Shown: positions 17,320-20,433 of the stretch, in pieces
How positions within the stretch are numbered: the stretch's first letter is position 1
Layout of the letters: each line of letters opens with the position of its first letter
Assembly (NCBI GenBank): GCA_934270705.1
Contig: CAKQQG010000029.1
Location: 1-20,433, forward strand
DNA from: an uncultured Oxalobacter sp.
GTDB lineage: Bacteria > Pseudomonadota > Gammaproteobacteria > Burkholderiales > Burkholderiaceae_D
Direction of reading: 5' to 3'
DNA length: 20,433 nucleotides
Notes under the pieces: generated by a model
Seen by the model: only the letters and a program-made list of their open reading frames with translations
Database searches by the model: none
What the model was told of the DNA's origin: nothing
Position numbers and translations under genes: made by a program

Positions 17320-18606
17320 ATGCACCTTATCAACAAATCGAAAAAACTGGCAAATGTTTGTTATGACATACGCGGACCCGTTCTGGAAAGGGCGCGTCAA
17401 ATGGAAGCGGAAGGCCAGAAAATCATCAAACTGAATATCGGCAATGTCGGTGCCTTCGGTTTCGAACCACCCGACGAAATCGTACGCGACATGATCAAGA
17501 ATATGCTCAATGCCGCGCCGTATTCCGATTCCAAAGGCATGTTCGCGTCCCGGAAGGCGATCATGCAGTACACGCAGCAGAAAAATATCGAGGGTGTGAC
17601 GATCGACGATATCTATATCGGCAACGGCGCTTCCGAACTGATCGTCATGAGTATGCAGGCGCTTCTGGACAACGGTGACGAAGTACTGGTGCCGACGCCT
17701 GATTACCCGTTGTGGACGGCGGCGGTCACGCTGGCAGGCGGCAAGGCGGTTCATTATCTGTGTGACGAAGCCAACGACTGGATGCCGGATATCGCCGATA
17801 TCGAATCGAAAATCACGCCACATACGAAAGCGATCGTCGTCATCAATCCGAACAATCCGACCGGTGCGCTGTATCCGGACGAATTGCTGAAAAAAATCGT
17901 CGATCTGGCACGTGAACATCAGCTGATCGTATTCGCCGATGAAATTTACGACAAGTGTCTGTATGATGGCGTCACGCATACGTCCATGGCTTCGCTTGCC
18001 AACGATGTGCTGTTCATCACCATGAACGGGTTGTCGAAGAATTACCGTTCCTGCGGCTATCGTGTCGGATGGATGGTCGTCTCCGGTGAAAAAAAATACG
18101 CAAGGGACTATATCGTCGGTCTGGACATGCTTGCATCCATGCGGTTGTGTTCGAACGTACCCGGTCAGTTCGCCATCCAGACTGCGCTGGGCGGCTACCA
18201 GAGTATCAACGATCTGGTCGCGCCGGGTGGCAGGCTGGCGCGGCAACGCGATCTCGCTCACAGGCTGCTGACGGAAATACCGGGTGTGACCTGTGTCAAG
18301 GCGAAAGCCTCGCTTTACATGTTCCCGAAACTGGATCCGGAAATCTATCCGATTCAGGATGACCGGCAGTTCGCGTATGAATTGCTGGAAAGGGAAAAAG
18401 TCCTGATCGTACAGGGTACCGGATTCAACTGGATCGCGCCGGATCATTTCAGGGTCGTGTTCCTGCCGAATTCGGATGATCTGACACATGCGATCGAACG
18501 TATCGCACGCTTTCTGGAGTACTATCGTCGCAAATTCGGTACCGAGGAACTGGCGATGAAGAAATACGGGAAAGTTCGTCAGGAAAAGGAACTGAGAGTC
18601 GTTTGA
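17320..18606 (+). CDS. alaA: Glutamate-pyruvate (alanine) aminotransferase AlaA
   Basis: AlaA transfers the amino group of glutamate to pyruvate to make alanine. The 428-residue protein is a fold-type I PLP aminotransferase very like E. coli AlaA (YfbQ), which I recall sharing the NVCYDIRGPVL start, APYSDSKG-like segment, IYIGNGASELIV, VPTPDYPLWTAAV, INPNNPTGA and FADEIYDK. Asp207 should contact the PLP nitrogen and Lys240 (GLSKNYR) should form the Schiff base. About 20 extra Lys/Glu-rich residues follow the point where the E. coli protein ends. The ATG at 17320 has GGGAG 6 bases upstream (17309-17313). hom follows after 41 bases, so the two are probably one transcript linking alanine and aspartate-family synthesis. 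Confidence 0.93.
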   Translation: MHLINKSKKLANVCYDIRGPVLERARQMEAEGQKIIKLNIGNVGAFGFEPPDEIVRDMIKNMLNAAPYSDSKGMFASRKAIMQYTQQKNIEGVTIDDIYIGNGASELIVMSMQALLDNGDEVLVPTPDYPLWTAAVTLAGGKAVHYLCDEANDWMPDIADIESKITPHTKAIVVINPNNPTGALYPDELLKKIVDLAREHQLIVFADEIYDKCLYDGVTHTSMASLANDVLFITMNGLSKNYRSCGYRVGWMVVSGEKKYARDYIVGLDMLASMRLCSNVPGQFAIQTALGGYQSINDLVAPGGRLARQRDLAHRLLTEIPGVTCVKAKASLYMFPKLDPEIYPIQDDRQFAYELLEREKVLIVQGTGFNWIAPDHFRVVFLPNSDDLTHAIERIARFLEYYRRKFGTEELAMKKYGKVRQEKELRVV

Positions 18607-18647
18607 AACATCATTTGTAAACAAGGGAAATTTGGTAAAAAGGAAAT

Positions 18648-19958
18648 ATGAAGCCGGTTAAAGTTGGAATTCTGGGATTGGGAACCGTCGGTTCCGGTAC
18701 TTTCAATGTATTGAAGCGGAACCAGAAAGAAATCAGGGGGCGTGCCGGTCGCGGTATCGAAGTCGTCATGGTCGCCGACCGTAATGTGGAAATGGCACGC
18801 AAAATCGTCAACGGCGATTGCGAAGTCGTCTCGGACGGCAATTTGCTGGTGAACAATCCCGATATCGACATCGTGGTGGAACTGATCGGCGGTTACGATG
18901 TCGCAAAGGATTTCGTGCTGAAAGCCATTGCCAACGGCAAGCATGTCGTAACGGCAAACAAGGCATTGCTGGCCTTGCACGGCAATGAAATTTTCGAGGC
19001 GGCGCAAAATAAAAAAGTGATCGTGGCGTTCGAAGCTGCCGTTGCCGGCGGTATTCCGATCATCAAGGCTTTGCGTGAAGGGCTGACCGCCAACCGGATC
19101 GAATGGATCGCCGGCATCATCAACGGGACGACCAATTTCATTTTGTCGGAAATGCGTGAAAAAGGGCTGGATTTCGATACGGTTCTGAAAAATGCGCAGG
19201 AACTGGGTTATGCAGAATCCGACCCGACTTTTGATATCGAAGGGTTCGACGCCGCGCACAAGGTCACGATCATGTCATCGCTGGCATTCGGTATTCCCGT
19301 CCAGTTCGACAAGGCCTATGTCGAAGGGATCAACCGGCTCGAGGCGATCGACATCAAGTATGCCGAACAGCTTGGCTATCGTATCAAGCTGTTGGGTATC
19401 ACCAAAAGAATGCCGAACGGGATCGAATTGCGTGTCCATCCGACACTGATTCCATCCAAACGCCTGATTGCCAACGTGGAAGGCGCCATGAATGCCGTGC
19501 TGGTCAACAGTGATGCTGTCGGCGCTTCCCTGTATTACGGCAAGGGCGCAGGTTCCGAGCCGACAGCATCGGCCGTGATTGCCGATCTGGTCGATATCGC
19601 CCGTCTGGAATCGGTTGATCCGGAACATCGCGTTCCCCATCTGGCGTTCCAGCCGGATGCACTGACGAATACACCGATATTGCCGATGTCGGAAGTCACG
19701 ACGAGTTATTATCTCCGAATGCAGGTAAAAGACCAGCCGGGTGTTCTGGCGGATATCACGCGTATTCTGGCCGATTTGAAAATTTCCATCGATGCCTTCC
19801 TGCAAAAAGAACCTATGGAAGGTGAAACGCTTGTCGATATCATTATCCTGACACATATGACGCAGGAAAAGAATATGAATGCCGCCATCGAAAAAGTGGA
19901 AAAATTATCCACGGTGATGGGAAAAGTGACGAAAATACGACTTGAGGAATTGATGTAA
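18648..19958 (+). CDS. hom: Homoserine dehydrogenase
   Basis: Hom reduces aspartate semialdehyde to homoserine, the branch point to threonine and methionine. The 436-residue monofunctional enzyme has an N-terminal nucleotide-binding motif (GLGTVGSGT, residues 10-18), TANKALLA, AAVAGGIPIIKALREG, GIINGTTNFIL, and the catalytic segment EGFDAAHK with Asp201 and Lys205. An ACT regulatory domain occupies the C-terminus from about residue 354 (YYLRMQVKDQPGVLADI), as in enzymes inhibited by threonine. There is no fused aspartokinase. The ATG at 18648 has AGGA only 3 bases upstream (18641-18644). thrC, which I recall following hom in related genera, is not next; a universal stress gene is. Confidence 0.95.
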   Translation: MKPVKVGILGLGTVGSGTFNVLKRNQKEIRGRAGRGIEVVMVADRNVEMARKIVNGDCEVVSDGNLLVNNPDIDIVVELIGGYDVAKDFVLKAIANGKHVVTANKALLALHGNEIFEAAQNKKVIVAFEAAVAGGIPIIKALREGLTANRIEWIAGIINGTTNFILSEMREKGLDFDTVLKNAQELGYAESDPTFDIEGFDAAHKVTIMSSLAFGIPVQFDKAYVEGINRLEAIDIKYAEQLGYRIKLLGITKRMPNGIELRVHPTLIPSKRLIANVEGAMNAVLVNSDAVGASLYYGKGAGSEPTASAVIADLVDIARLESVDPEHRVPHLAFQPDALTNTPILPMSEVTTSYYLRMQVKDQPGVLADITRILADLKISIDAFLQKEPMEGETLVDIIILTHMTQEKNMNAAIEKVEKLSTVMGKVTKIRLEELM

Positions 19959-19994
19959 TGTCATTCTTAAATTAGTCTAACGGAAAGTGCCGGA

Positions 19995-20031
19995 TTGGCG
20001 GACTGCCGGTGACGGTCTGCCAATATTCTTT
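19995..20031 (+). terminator. Probable terminator after hom
   Basis: TTGGCGGAC (19995-20003) pairs with GTCTGCCAA (20015-20023), nine pairs with one G-T wobble, around an 11-base loop, followed by TATTCTTT. The T-run is interrupted, so efficiency is uncertain. It lies 36 bases after the hom stop and 26 bases before the next start codon. Confidence 0.5.
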
Positions 20032-20057
20032 CCAGCAGGTTTCTTTGGGAGATCGCC

Positions 20058-20433
20058 ATGTTCAATAAAATCATGATTCCGACTGACGGTTCGGAACTTT
20101 CAACTGCCGCAGCGCTGGAAGGCGTCGCTTTCGCTGCGGATAACAAATCCGAGGTGGTCGGTGTTTATGTCGCACCGGAATACCAGTATCCGGTTTATGT
20201 CGAAATCATTCCGCCCACGTATCCGATCGAGGAAGAGTATGACTCGATGATGCGCAAGGTGGGCAAGGAATATCTGCAGCCCATCGAGGATGCGGCACAG
20301 AAAGCGGGCGTCCCGTTTTCCAGTCTCGTCCTGTTTTCCAATTCGGCGGGGGTGGCCATTGCCAATGCCGCACAGGAGCAGAATTGCGATTTGATTTTCA
20401 TGGGGTCGCATGGACGTTCCGGACTGGGACAAC
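20058..20433 (+). CDS. Universal stress protein (UspA family), 3' end missing
   Basis: An ATG at 20058, with GGGAG 5 bases upstream (20048-20052), opens a frame that stays open to the end of the window (125 codons). The product begins MFNKIMIPTDGSELS, the standard Usp start with the nucleotide-contacting Asp in PTDGS, and ends in LIFMGSHGRSGLGQ, where GSHGRSGLG corresponds to the GX2GX9G ATP-binding region. Only about 20 residues are missing for a typical 145-residue single-domain protein. Usp proteins aid survival under starvation and oxidative stress; the particular role cannot be read from sequence. The terminator-like hairpin after hom suggests a separate transcript. Confidence 0.93.
   Translation, partial: MFNKIMIPTDGSELSTAAALEGVAFAADNKSEVVGVYVAPEYQYPVYVEIIPPTYPIEEEYDSMMRKVGKEYLQPIEDAAQKAGVPFSSLVLFSNSAGVAIANAAQEQNCDLIFMGSHGRSGLGQ

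Overview
This 20.4 kb window is a gene-dense bacterial chromosome segment. Gene content and protein character suggest a betaproteobacterium of the order Burkholderiales, most likely family Oxalobacteraceae and possibly an Oxalobacter-like organism. That placement rests on remembered similarity of QueE, NadA/NadC, PhoH and ClpB and on the moderate GC content; it is an inference, not a search result. There are no tRNA or rRNA genes, insertion sequences, phage genes or CRISPR arrays.

Layout, left to right. (1) 1-2541: the 3' part of a membrane-bound sensor with PAS, GGDEF and EAL domains (cyclic di-GMP turnover), open at the left edge. (2) 2636-4207: queE, queD and tadA, a compact set whose products serve modification of the tRNA wobble base (queuosine and inosine), followed by an LD-carboxypeptidase with an unusual N-terminal extension (4264-5361). 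(3) 5397-6995: an ABC-F ATPase of the YbiT type with its own likely promoter. (4) 7081-9065: nadA-nadC, two steps of NAD synthesis, joined by an ATGA overlap, then moaE (9102-9518) for molybdopterin. (5) 9540-10138: a fluoride-responsive unit made of a promoter, a clear crcB-motif (fluoride) riboswitch, a terminator that competes with the aptamer, and the fluoride channel gene crcB. (6) 10183-12891: clpB with a near-consensus heat-shock (sigma-32) promoter and a strong intrinsic terminator. (7) 13073-14200: a secreted Sel1-repeat protein of unknown function, convergent with (8) a minus-strand group, 17135 to 14329: a Mth938-like protein, a Bcp/PrxQ peroxiredoxin, and a PIN-PhoH (PhoH2-type) RNA-processing ATPase. 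A perfect 17-bp inverted repeat acts as a shared terminator between the convergent genes. (9) 17320-19958: alaA and hom (alanine and homoserine/threonine synthesis), then a universal stress protein cut by the right edge.

Most of this is conserved housekeeping and stress-response content. I found no convincing undescribed multi-gene system. The best-supported regulatory structure is the fluoride riboswitch, where the aptamer pseudoknot and a 17-pair terminator hairpin compete for the same five bases. The most curious protein features are a basic histone-H1-like tail on PhoH, a three-cysteine CX6CX2C patch in the Mth938-like protein beside the peroxiredoxin gene, and the signal-like extension on the LD-carboxypeptidase. 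No gap without a gene exceeds 300 bases; the largest are 9519-9760 (riboswitch region) and 12838-13072 (clpB terminator, otherwise nothing clear).
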